The translations under genes were made by a program, and so were the position numbers. 64,000 nucleotides of DNA, from the NCBI GenBank assembly GCA_046263755.1, contig JBJYZC010000008.1:71267-135266 (forward strand). The letters are read 5' to 3'. Origin of the DNA: Lachnocurva sp029100405. Lineage in GTDB: Bacteria; Bacillota; Clostridia; Lachnospirales; Lachnospiraceae. The notes below the pieces were generated by a model. That model saw only the letters and a program-made list of their open reading frames with translations. It did no database searches and had not been told where the DNA came from. This document shows positions 34,986 through 43,254 of the stretch, one piece after another (position 1 is the first letter of the stretch; every line of letters begins with the position of its first letter).

Positions 34986-35024
34986 TGGGATCGAGATCAT
35001 AGGAATTGCAGTAGGACATGCATT

Positions 35025-35068
35025 GGGCGTGTGAAAAAACACCTTTTTTCACACGCCCATATTTTTTA
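35025..35068 (+). terminator. Terminator of the ABC importer operon
   Basis: GGGCGTGTGAAAAAA pairs with TTTTTTCACACGCCC around a 4-base loop (15 bp, perfect), followed by ATATTTTTTAT. Confidence 0.92.
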
Positions 35069-35159
35069 TAATTTTTACATCGAGTATTTGCCGGGCCCCG
35101 TGCCGGGAGAAATATCGTTATTTTCAATTTGAAGCCTTAGGAAAGGGAGGACAGTAAGC

Positions 35160-37634
35160 GTGAACGATATTCATTTCGAAATAGATGAGAAAGAAACCGA
35201 TCAGAACCGGTTAGAGACCTGTGACCAGACACAGAATGATCCCCGGCCGGAAGTCAATGAATTGGCACAGGCTCAATTGTCTGGTGCAAAATTGTTTGAA
35301 GAAAAGTATGAGACTGAAGGAATGGCAGATCTCCTTCGAAAGGCGGCAGCTGAGGGTATCGTCCTCCTGGAAAACCGGGACCAGACCCTTCCTTTCCAAA
35401 AATCAGACCGCCTGGCTGTCTTCGGCCGCTGTCAGGTCGACAGTTTCTTTGTCGGTTACGGTTCGGGCGGTGATATCATCCCAGTCCGCAAAGTTTCCAT
35501 TCTCCAGGGCATGGAGGAGGATCCGGACCTGACCATTGACCGGGATCTGGCGGATCTCTATCAGAAGTTTTCAAAAGCCAATCCGGTTGACACCGGCGAC
35601 TGGAGCGCCTGGGGCAAGTGGCCGTTTTTTTATCCGGAGATGGAAGTATCCGACGAGACCCTTCAAAAGGTGGCGAAGGAATGCAACAAAGCGGTCTATA
35701 TTATTGGCCGGGCGGCCGGGGAAGACCGGGAGAATCGCCTGGAGCCGGGAAGCTATTATCTGACTGCCGCGGAGGAGCGGATCCTGCAAAAGCTGGATCA
35801 GAACTTCGACTCCATCACGGTCCTTCTCAATATCGGAAACGTCATGGATCTGTCCTGGCTGTCGAACTATTCGCATATCAAAGCTCTGGCAATTGTCTGG
35901 CAGTTGGGCCAGGAGATGGGATATGCGGTTTCGGATGTCCTGTCGGGAAAGGTAAACCCATCCGGGCATCTTACGGACACGATCGCAAAGGAGTATCGTG
36001 ATTACCCGTCCTCCGATTCCTTCGGTGATCCGGTTCGGAATGAGTATAAAGAAGGAATTTTCGTCGGTTATCGGCATTTTGAAAGCAGGGCAAAGGACAG
36101 GGTCCTCTATCCTTTTGGCTATGGTCTGTCTTATTCTGACTTTGAGATCCTGCCCAAATCGCTTCACCATTATCCGGGGCTGACGGAAATCCGGGCTTCT
36201 GTTAAGAATCTGTCCAAGAGACCGGGGAAAGACGTCCTCATGGTCTACGTTTCCACAGATCTGCCCAGGTCCAGGCTAAAGCGGCCGGCCCTTGCCCTGG
36301 TTGGCTTTGTAAAGAGCCAGCTTTTGAATGAGGGAGAAGAGGACACGGAAAATTTCATGGTCAGTGATTACCAGCTGTCTTCTTATGATGCGGACGGCCT
36401 TACCGGGCATCCTTCTGCCTATGTTTTGGAAGAGGGAACCTATACTTTCTATGCCGGGGATTCTGTCAGAAATCTGGTGGAGATCGGATCATTTGCGCAG
36501 GACATGACAGTTGTCACCCGCCAGTGTGAGAAGGCGACAACGGAGACCAGCCGGGAGCTTGCTGCCAGGATTCTGTCACGCCTGCCCAAGGAAGTGCCGA
36601 ATCAGACGCGGGAATTGGCAGAGTCGGGAGAGAGGAAGGAGAAGCCTTTACCACAGTTTGAACAGATTAGTCTCCAGGATGTCAAAGATGGGAAGGCAAG
36701 TCTGGACGATTTTATCAGTCAGTTGACTTTTGAGGAACTGGTGGATCTGTCGCGCGGAGAAGGCCCCATGAATTCCAGCTTTGGAGCGGAGGGGAATACC
36801 GGGATTTTCGGCGGAGTGTCTGATTCTTTACGGGCCAAGAAGGTGCCTGTCATTGTGACCAGTGATGGCCCTGCAGGCCTTCGCCTAAGACATTATACGA
36901 CTCTTCTTCCCATTGGAACGGCTTTGGCTTCGACCTGGAATGACAAGCTGGTCAATCAGCTCTATCAGAAAGAAGCGGAAGAGATGGAGCATTATCAAAT
37001 TGATGTCATGCTGGCGCCAGGTATGAATATTCACAGGAATCCGCTCTGCGGAAGAAATTTTGAATATTTCTCGGAAGATCCTTATCTCACCGGTTGGATG
37101 GCTGCTGCGGTCGTGGATGGAATTCAGTCCAAGGGAGCCAGTGCCTGCCCCAAGCATTTTGCCTGCAACAGTCAGGAGACCGGGCGGAATCAGGAAGACT
37201 CTGTGGTGGATGAGAGGACACTTCGGGAGATCTATCTCAAAGCTTTTGAAATGTGCGTTGGTATCGCTTCGCCAAAGAATATCATGACTTCCTACAACCG
37301 GGTCAATGGTATCTATAGTCATTATCATTACGATCTGGTCACAACGATTTTAAGGAAAGAATGGAAGTATCAGGGAAATGTCATGACCGACTGGTGGATG
37401 CAGCCGGGCGAATCTCCGGAATTCCCGGGCCTTAAGAATAATGCCTACCGGATCCGTGCCGGCGTCAATGTCCTCATGCCCGGCGGCCGGGACTATATGG
37501 ATCAGGGACCTCATCACAGTGATCCGGAAGTCGCAAAGTGTATGGAGCCGGAGGTTCCGGACGGTCTGACCCTGGCAGAGCTCCAGACAAATGCAAAGCA
37601 TGTCCTGGAATTCTGCCTTGAGCGGATGGAATAA
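35160..37634 (+). CDS. GH3 beta-glucosidase with permuted domain order
   Basis: An 824-residue enzyme without signal peptide. Domain order is swapped relative to standard GH3: first the (alpha/beta)6 C-domain (about 55-330, AAAEGIVLLENRDQTLPF, FPFGYGLSYSDF preceded by GYRHFES), then the FN3-like domain (about 335-450), then the TIM-barrel catalytic domain (about 525-805: VIVTSDGPAGLRLR, PGMNIHRNPLCGRNFEYFSE, CPKHFACNSQE). The nucleophile is D744 in VMTDWWM. The same order is known from Ruminococcus albus and Butyrivibrio glucosidases. GTG start at 35160 with GGGAGG upstream. It probably hydrolyses imported cello-oligosaccharides. Confidence 0.93.
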   Translation: MNDIHFEIDEKETDQNRLETCDQTQNDPRPEVNELAQAQLSGAKLFEEKYETEGMADLLRKAAAEGIVLLENRDQTLPFQKSDRLAVFGRCQVDSFFVGYGSGGDIIPVRKVSILQGMEEDPDLTIDRDLADLYQKFSKANPVDTGDWSAWGKWPFFYPEMEVSDETLQKVAKECNKAVYIIGRAAGEDRENRLEPGSYYLTAAEERILQKLDQNFDSITVLLNIGNVMDLSWLSNYSHIKALAIVWQLGQEMGYAVSDVLSGKVNPSGHLTDTIAKEYRDYPSSDSFGDPVRNEYKEGIFVGYRHFESRAKDRVLYPFGYGLSYSDFEILPKSLHHYPGLTEIRASVKNLSKRPGKDVLMVYVSTDLPRSRLKRPALALVGFVKSQLLNEGEEDTENFMVSDYQLSSYDADGLTGHPSAYVLEEGTYTFYAGDSVRNLVEIGSFAQDMTVVTRQCEKATTETSRELAARILSRLPKEVPNQTRELAESGERKEKPLPQFEQISLQDVKDGKASLDDFISQLTFEELVDLSRGEGPMNSSFGAEGNTGIFGGVSDSLRAKKVPVIVTSDGPAGLRLRHYTTLLPIGTALASTWNDKLVNQLYQKEAEEMEHYQIDVMLAPGMNIHRNPLCGRNFEYFSEDPYLTGWMAAAVVDGIQSKGASACPKHFACNSQETGRNQEDSVVDERTLREIYLKAFEMCVGIASPKNIMTSYNRVNGIYSHYHYDLVTTILRKEWKYQGNVMTDWWMQPGESPEFPGLKNNAYRIRAGVNVLMPGGRDYMDQGPHHSDPEVAKCMEPEVPDGLTLAELQTNAKHVLEFCLERME

Positions 37635-37695
37635 AAAGAGCATTGGAAAGTCCAGATATTATTTGGAAGATTGATGAATGTATTTCATTTAATGC

Positions 37696-37723
37696 TTGAA
37701 CAAAATTTGATAAGTGATATATT
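37696..37723 (+). promoter_or_regulatory. Promoter of the T-box/BASS unit
   Basis: TTGAAC (37696-37701) and TATATT (37718-37723) with a 16-base spacer. Predicted start about 37730, just ahead of a small hairpin (37730-37759). Confidence 0.55.
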
Positions 37724-37729
37724 TTGTAT

Positions 37730-38150
37730 CAGCAGCAGGGAAATGAAAACCTGCCGCTGACAACTGCACAGCCTTTAAATTCATTGATGAGAACAAGTTC
37801 GGTTCACGAGTGAGAGCCATTCAGAGAACCTGCGGACGGTGTGAGCAGGCGGGCGCGCGAATTCGGATATCCTCTCGGAGAAGCAAAGCTGAACGGGAAC
37901 GCTTTATATTTGATTCAAATCTGAAAACGGAATCGGAAGAATTCCGGACGGATCTGAACAGACTCAGACAGATTTGAAATCGAAATCCCAAGTAGGCGGC
38001 GACGGAATCCTCCGTTATAAGGAAACGTATGCTGGTACGTAAAAGTGTCGTCAGCCGTAGGTTTTACGGCAGGCGGAATCAGGGTGGTAACGCGGAATCA
38101 TTTCGTCCCTCTCAGCCGTTAAGGCCGGGCAGGGACTTATTTTTTGTTTC
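37730..38150 (+). ncRNA. T-box leader (tRNA-sensing riboswitch)
   Basis: The core T-box AGGGTGGTAACGCGG is at 38081-38095. It is followed by a terminator whose stem uses GTCCCT (38105-38110) and AGGGAC (38131-38136) with a T run; the GTCCCT arm competes for the T-box side, as in this class. Upstream are Stem I elements: GATGAGAAC (37786), AGTGA (37809), AGAGAA (37823) and GGTGTGAG (37838-37845). TGGT predicts a tRNA with discriminator A. The specifier could be TTC (Phe, in GAATTCG, 37859-37865) or ATC (Ile, in GATATCC, 37866-37872); by eye I cannot decide. Uncharged tRNA would turn on the downstream transporter. Confidence 0.9.
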
Positions 38151-38166
38151 GCGGAGGTATCACAAA

Positions 38167-39225
38167 ATGAAAGCATTGAAAAAAGTATCAAAGTTTATGT
38201 CGAACCACACGGCGCTGGTCGTTATCGCCTTTGCCGTCGTGACCTTTATCTGGCCGGCCTGGATGGGCTGGGTCAACAAGGCCTGGTTTACCGATTTTGC
38301 AACCAATAAATTCACAACGCAGACCGTGATCATCGGCGTCATCATGATGAGCATGGGAATGTCAATGACGACCGAGGATTTCAGAATCCTTGCTCAGCGG
38401 CCCCTGGATATCTTCATCGGCGCAGCTGCCCAGTACGGCATCATGCCCTTCCTGGCCTATACGCTGGTTCATCTGCTTCGTCTGCCGGATGACCTGGCTC
38501 TGGGCCTGATCCTCGTAGGCTGCTGCCCCGGAGGCGTTTCCTCGAATGTCATGTCATATCTCTGCCATGGCGATGTTGCCTTTTCCGTCGGCATGACAAC
38601 TGCTTCGACGATCCTTTCTCCGATCATGACACCGCTTCTCATCTCTCTTCTGGCAAGCGGTGCAACCGTCAGAATCAAGGCCTTCCCCATGTTCGTATCC
38701 ATCATCGAAACCGTTATCCTTCCGGTTGCCCTTGGCTTTGTATTAAACGCAGTTTTCGGTAAGAGAGAAAAGTTCCGTGAATTCCAGCAGCTCATGCCGG
38801 CTGTTGCCGTTCTCGGTCTGGCTTTTGTTGTCGGCGGTGTTGTAAATTCCCAGGGCGCAAGCTTCTTTACATCCGGCCTTGTAATCTTTGTTGCAGTATT
38901 CCTTCACAACGGATTCGGCTATGTCCTCGGCTATCTGGTTGGCATCCTGACACGCATGAACAAGGCAAAGAGAAGAACCATCTCCATCGAGGTCGGCATG
39001 CAGAACGCAGGTATGGCTACAAACCTTGCCAATACGACTGCACAGTTTGCAACACTTCCCAATGCCGCCATCATCTCCGCTGTATCCTGTGTATGGCACT
39101 CCATCTCCGGAACCATCCTGGCAGGCTTCTTCTCATGGCTTGACAAGCGGGTAGAAAATAAGGCCCCTGCCGAGACCTTGGATGAGAAGGAAGAAGGGGC
39201 AGATCAGTCGACGGTAACTGAGTAA
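38167..39225 (+). CDS. BASS-family (bile acid:Na+ symporter-like) transporter under T-box control
   Basis: A 352-residue membrane protein with about ten helices. BASS signatures: GVIMMSMGMSMTTEDF, CCPGGVSSNVMSYLCHGDVA with TTASTILSPIMTPLL, and IEVGMQNAGMATNLA (Na+-site crossover). Bacterial relatives move bile acids, pantoate/ketopantoate or 2-oxo acids; plant BASS members move pyruvate or 2-oxo acids. The T-box directly upstream means expression rises when one aminoacyl-tRNA runs low, so the substrate is more likely an amino-acid precursor or oxo-acid than a bile acid. RBS GGAGG; the start is ATG 38167, just past the leader terminator. Confidence 0.9.
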   Translation: MKALKKVSKFMSNHTALVVIAFAVVTFIWPAWMGWVNKAWFTDFATNKFTTQTVIIGVIMMSMGMSMTTEDFRILAQRPLDIFIGAAAQYGIMPFLAYTLVHLLRLPDDLALGLILVGCCPGGVSSNVMSYLCHGDVAFSVGMTTASTILSPIMTPLLISLLASGATVRIKAFPMFVSIIETVILPVALGFVLNAVFGKREKFREFQQLMPAVAVLGLAFVVGGVVNSQGASFFTSGLVIFVAVFLHNGFGYVLGYLVGILTRMNKAKRRTISIEVGMQNAGMATNLANTTAQFATLPNAAIISAVSCVWHSISGTILAGFFSWLDKRVENKAPAETLDEKEEGADQSTVTE

Positions 39226-39257
39226 TCGTACTGAAAAATAATATTGCTGAAAGAAAA

Positions 39258-39300
39258 AGTCCCGATGCAGAACGCACCGGGACTCTTCTTCTGTCTTTTT
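39258..39300 (+). terminator. Terminator of the BASS gene
   Basis: AGTCCCG...TGC pairs with GCA.CCGGGACT, followed by a T-rich run; a run of A before the stem means it could also act on the opposite strand. Confidence 0.75.
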
Positions 39301-39395
39301 CATTGAACTTTTCGAATATTTATCGTGTGCCAGTGATGTAAATTTCGGGATTTCCATAAGACATTCGGAATCTATGTTCCGAATTCCTAGGTGTC

Positions 39396-39602
39396 AGGAA
39401 TAACGCCTACCGGATCCGGGCAGGAGTGAATGTCTTAATGCCCGGTGGCCGGGATTACACGGATCAGGGTCCGCATCACAGTGATCCGGAAGTAAGGGAT
39501 TGCATGGACGATAAGGTTTTGGATGGTCTGACCCTTGCGGAACTTCAGAATAATGCAAGGCATGTGCTGGAATTTTGTCTCTCCAGGATGTCCGGGCAGT
39601 AA
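39396..39602 (+). pseudogene. 3' relic of a second permuted GH3 gene
   Basis: This frame reads RNNAYRIRAGVNVLMPGGRD and then HHSDPEV, DGLTLAELQNNARHVLEF and CLSRMSGQ before TAA. It is the last ~67 residues of the permuted GH3 encoded at 35160-37634, with about three quarters of residues identical. There is no start codon or ribosome-binding site, and nothing GH3-like upstream of 39396. The relic and the real gene's end flank the T-box/BASS unit as imperfect direct repeats. Confidence 0.9.
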
Positions 39603-39612
39603 CCCATCGCCC

Positions 39613-40635
39613 CTACTTTTTTGCATCCCCCTTCAGGCGGTAGTCCCTGGGACTCATTCCATACTTCCCCTTGAAGATGCGATAGAAGAAGCTGGTATTT
39701 TCATATCCTACTGACACAGCGATATCAGCGATGGGGAGCTTCGTGGTAGAGAGAAGCCAAGCGGCTTGCTTCAGCCGGCGATCCATTAGGAGATCCTTAA
39801 AGGTTCCTCCAGTATGCTTTTTAATAAAGCGGCCCAGGCTATAGATATCAAGGCTGCACTGCTCTGCGAATTCCGTTAGTGTGGCCTTTTTATAGTCCTC
39901 ATTGATGTAGGTTAAGAGCTGCATAATCAGCTTCTGATCATAGGAGTCCTGAGGCATCACAATCTGATCCATATGGGAGAGGAGATTCAGGAAGAGTAGT
40001 ACCATGGTCTGCTGAGACAGAAGACGATGACCATGAGGCTTCTCTAGCATGATCCAGATCAGATTCTCCATGAGGTTTTGGACGGGCAGAATCCCAGACG
40101 CATGGAAGTAGAGGTAGTTACCGCCCATGTCCTGTTCTGTCAGGCAGGAGATCAGGAAGTCTGTAAGAGTGGAAGTATTATCCCCGATTCCTCGCAGAAC
40201 CTCATCGAAAAAGGGCGGCAGGATAATGAAGTTAATGGCGATATCATCCCTCTTGGCAGGCAGAATCTCTTGCTTGGCATGCTGATTCATGAAGAGGAGA
40301 TCTCCCTCCTCTAGCCGTATTTCCTGCCCATCAATGATATGGGTGGTAGATCCCTGGCACATGTATACGAACTCTACGAAGTTATGGCTATGCTCTGGGA
40401 AGTGTAGGAATCTGGTATTGGGACGGATATCGATGAGCTTTCCCTTTTCAAGGAGCAGAGTGGCATCAATCTGATTCTGTTCAGACAGAGTGGACTGTCT
40501 GGTCCCCTTCGTCTGTTGGCAATCCGCCTTTGCATCTCGATAGTAGATGCTTCGATCCACAGCCTTATTGCCTTCCAGGATTCGCTCCTCTTCTGGGGTG
40601 ATTTTTGATAACTGTTCCAGCAATTCTTGATTCAT
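39613..40635 (-). CDS. AraC-family regulator, RhaR/RhaS-like
   Basis: A 340-residue activator with an N-terminal cupin (HFPEHSHNFVEFVYMCQGST, IRLEEGDLLFMNQHAKQEI) and a C-terminal double HTH (about 230-335: LTEFAEQCSLDIYSLGRFI, IADIAVSVGYENTSFFYRIF, GMSPRDYR). It is divergent from the rhamnose catabolic genes and so probably senses L-rhamnose and activates them. The intergenic operator candidates are at 40676-40788. Confidence 0.9.
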   Translation of the reverse strand: MNQELLEQLSKITPEEERILEGNKAVDRSIYYRDAKADCQQTKGTRQSTLSEQNQIDATLLLEKGKLIDIRPNTRFLHFPEHSHNFVEFVYMCQGSTTHIIDGQEIRLEEGDLLFMNQHAKQEILPAKRDDIAINFIILPPFFDEVLRGIGDNTSTLTDFLISCLTEQDMGGNYLYFHASGILPVQNLMENLIWIMLEKPHGHRLLSQQTMVLLFLNLLSHMDQIVMPQDSYDQKLIMQLLTYINEDYKKATLTEFAEQCSLDIYSLGRFIKKHTGGTFKDLLMDRRLKQAAWLLSTTKLPIADIAVSVGYENTSFFYRIFKGKYGMSPRDYRLKGDAKK

Positions 40636-40675
40636 ATTGCATCCATTATTTCGTTTATATCGAATAGAACTCTCT

Positions 40676-40788
40676 AAATGTAAACCAAAGCAAAGATTGG
40701 TTTACATTTCTCATATATACTATCACAGTCGTGCAAATAAGGACATAAAAATAGATAAATCGTGTCCTTAAATGGCAAATAAGGACAT
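40676..40788. promoter_or_regulatory. Operator candidates between araC-type gene and rhaD
   Basis: A 12-bp inverted repeat AAATGTAAACCA (40676-40687) / TGGTTTACATTT (40698-40709) lies nearer the regulator. GCAAATAAGGACAT occurs exactly twice, at 40733-40746 and 40775-40788 (42 bases apart, four helical turns), with an inverted TGTCCTTA between them. Repeated direct sites at full-turn spacing are typical of AraC/RhaR binding. Confidence 0.6.
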
Positions 40789-40838
40789 GCTAGTATTTCT
40801 TGTAAAGAGATCATTCACTTGGTTCAAAGGAGAGCAAG

Positions 40839-41717
40839 ATGAAAGTATTAGATTCAAAACTATTAGAGGGCTACGCAAGAATGGCAATGGACGGCTTCAA
40901 CCAGGGCTGGCATGAGAGAAATGGCGGGAATCTCACCTATCGCATGAAAGCTGAGGAAGTGGCTGAGCTCCAGGAGGATTTCAATCTGAATGGTATCTGG
41001 GAGGACTTCGGCTGGCAGGCAGGTCATGAAGCAGACAGCACATTTCCTGAACTGGCTGGCGAATACTTCATGGTTTCCGGCTCTGGCAAGTACTTCCGTA
41101 ATATCCAGCTGGATCCGGCAGCCAATGTCTGCATCATTAAGCTGAATGAGGATGGATCTAAATTCATGAAGGTTTGGGGCCTGGTGAATGGCGGCAGACC
41201 TACATCTGAGCTCCCTACTCATCTGGCAAATCTCCAGGTGCTGAAGGCAAGAGATGGTGAGATGCGCGTGGTTTACCACTGCCATCCACAGAATATCATT
41301 GCACTGACCTATGTACTTCCACTGGATACCAGGGTATTCACTCGTGAGATCTATGAGATGGCTACGGAGTGTCCAATCGTCTTCCCTGAGGGCATCGGCA
41401 TCGTTCCTTGGATGCTGTGCGGCGGTAAGGAAATCGGTGATTACACTTCTGAGATTATGAAGAAGCAGGATATTGCGGTATGGGCACATCACGGTGCTTT
41501 CTGCTGTGGTCATGACTTCGATGAGACCTTTGGTCTTATGCATACAGTTGAAAAGGCGGCTGAGGTTCTGGTGAAGGTAATGTCTATGTCAAAGACGAAG
41601 CTGAACACCATTACACCAAGTCAATTCAGAGAACTGAATGCACCATTCGGCGTACATATCAATGAGAAGTATCTGTATGAGAAGAAGGATGCAACCATCG
41701 GACAGTTACCAGAGTAG
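40839..41717 (+). CDS. rhaD: Rhamnulose-1-phosphate aldolase
   Basis: A 292-residue class II (zinc) aldolase that splits L-rhamnulose 1-phosphate into dihydroxyacetone phosphate and L-lactaldehyde. RhaD features: GWHERNGGNLTYRM, SGSGKYFRNI, zinc ligands in YHCHPQN and AHHGAFCCG, and EKAAEVLVKVMS near the end. First gene of the rhamnose operon; an isomerase and kinase follow at 20 and 95 bases. Confidence 0.94.
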   Translation: MKVLDSKLLEGYARMAMDGFNQGWHERNGGNLTYRMKAEEVAELQEDFNLNGIWEDFGWQAGHEADSTFPELAGEYFMVSGSGKYFRNIQLDPAANVCIIKLNEDGSKFMKVWGLVNGGRPTSELPTHLANLQVLKARDGEMRVVYHCHPQNIIALTYVLPLDTRVFTREIYEMATECPIVFPEGIGIVPWMLCGGKEIGDYTSEIMKKQDIAVWAHHGAFCCGHDFDETFGLMHTVEKAAEVLVKVMSMSKTKLNTITPSQFRELNAPFGVHINEKYLYEKKDATIGQLPE

Positions 41718-41737
41718 ACATCAGAAGGAGAAGAGAG

Positions 41738-43159
41738 ATGCTAGTAGATACTAAGGCCAGAGTTGGCGTATTTTCTATTGCCCTGGGGGCATATTTACCA
41801 CAGTTTCCACAGCTGCTTCCAGAGTTCGAGAGCCAGTTTGAGAACTTTAAGAAGTCACTCCCTGACACAGTTGAAATCGTGGATGGTGGTATGGTAACCA
41901 CAAAAGAAGCTGCACAGCTTGCCGGGGATAAGTTCCGTGCTGCAGATGTAGATCTGGTATTCCTGCAGCTATTAACCTATGCCACATCCTATAACATGCT
42001 TCCTGCTGTGAAGGACTTAGATGTGCCGGTGGTACTGGTAAATGTACAGAAGAAGAGAGTGCCGGACTATGCGAAAGCAGAGATTCCTGACTGGTTAGGT
42101 GAACTCTATGCATGCGGTGCTGTTGGCGAAATGGTGGCTGATCTGAATCGCTATGATATGCGTCATGATGTGATCACTGGTGTGGTCGAGGGCGGTGATC
42201 CATATGTACAGGCTGAGATTGAGGAGTGGTGTCGTGCGGCTCAGGTTCGTCGCAGATTCCGCCAGACCAATATCGCTCAGATTGGACGTCCATACCCGGG
42301 TATGATGGATCTCTACATCGATGAGTCGAATCTCTATCGTAGACTCGGTCTCTACACCAAGCAGTTTGACTGGGAGCGTATGTGGGCTATTGCGGATGAG
42401 ATCAGTGATGAGGATGCAAGAGTTACAGATAAAATTTCTGATATTCATAATACCTTCGATGTATTGGGCGATTATCAGGAGTCTGATATCCGTGTCATGG
42501 CCAAGTATGTGGTGGCCTTTGAGCAATGGGTAAAGGACGAGAAGTTAGGCTTGATTGCATCCCATTATGATGGACTGGCTCAGGGTAAGGCTGGTGTATT
42601 GGATTCTATGCTGATTCCGGCATTCTCCATGCTGATTAAGCAGGGAACAGCCTGCGCAGTCGAGGGAGATATGAAGGTTGCAATGGCTATGTCCATCTTA
42701 AAGACCATCTCCGGAACCGGTCAGCTGTCTGAGATGTACTCCATCGATTTCGATGATGATATCTGCATCATCGGACACAGTGGGTCAGGAGATGCTGCAA
42801 TCTCCCAGGCCAGGAAGCCAACGATGAAGGTGGTTCCGGTATTCCATGGTAAGACCGGCGGTGGATACCTGACACAGTTCTACCCTCCAACCGGGGATAT
42901 CACCTATCTGGCAATCACCCAGGATGGCAATGGGAAATTCAAGTTCATCGTGGCTGAGGGTGTCAATGAGGATGGTCCAATCTTTCACTTCGGTGATACC
43001 AATATGCGTACCCGTTTCCCCATCGGAGCTCGTGAGTTCGTTAATCGTTGGAGCGAGGCTGGCCCAACCCATCATATGGCAGCAGCTCTTGGCCATCATT
43101 TGTCAACCATTCAGAAGGTTGCTAAGATCCTGAATGTTCCGGTTGAGGTTATCTGCTGA
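41738..43159 (+). CDS. L-fucose/L-arabinose isomerase-superfamily protein, probable L-rhamnose isomerase
   Basis: A 473-residue sugar isomerase-like protein of the AraA/FucI superfamily (VGVFSIALGAYLPQFPQLLP, NIAQIGRPYPGMMDLYID, EGDMKVAMAMSILKTISGTG, HHMAAALGHHLSTI with the C-terminal metal His region). It lies between rhaD and rhaB where RhaA is expected, and no RhaA-like gene is seen, so it most likely converts L-rhamnose to L-rhamnulose; this is inferred from position. The stop TGA at 43157-43159 interrupts a tandem repeat whose other units read TCA there; the frame stays open to 43237. Confidence 0.8.
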   Translation: MLVDTKARVGVFSIALGAYLPQFPQLLPEFESQFENFKKSLPDTVEIVDGGMVTTKEAAQLAGDKFRAADVDLVFLQLLTYATSYNMLPAVKDLDVPVVLVNVQKKRVPDYAKAEIPDWLGELYACGAVGEMVADLNRYDMRHDVITGVVEGGDPYVQAEIEEWCRAAQVRRRFRQTNIAQIGRPYPGMMDLYIDESNLYRRLGLYTKQFDWERMWAIADEISDEDARVTDKISDIHNTFDVLGDYQESDIRVMAKYVVAFEQWVKDEKLGLIASHYDGLAQGKAGVLDSMLIPAFSMLIKQGTACAVEGDMKVAMAMSILKTISGTGQLSEMYSIDFDDDICIIGHSGSGDAAISQARKPTMKVVPVFHGKTGGGYLTQFYPPTGDITYLAITQDGNGKFKFIVAEGVNEDGPIFHFGDTNMRTRFPIGAREFVNRWSEAGPTHHMAAALGHHLSTIQKVAKILNVPVEVIC

Positions 43160-43204
43160 GAAGTTGGGGTTCAATGCTCAGAAGTTGAGGTTCACTGTTC
43201 AGAA
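43142..43204 (+). repeat. Three 21-bp tandem repeats at the 3' end of the isomerase gene
   Basis: Units at 43142-43162, 43163-43183 and 43184-43204 have the pattern GTTGAGGTTCA.TG.TCAGAA with few changes. The first holds the last five codons and the TGA; the others keep the same frame with TCA in place of TGA. Confidence 0.9.
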
Positions 43205-43254
43205 GAAGGAATCCCAACGGACTGGCTGGCCGAATAAGTAGAGAAGGTAGTACT

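Noticed and set aside
38029..38166. N-terminal extension of the BASS transporter
   Set aside because: The frame is open here, but the sequence is the T-box and its terminator; the real start is at 38167 with GGAGG upstream.
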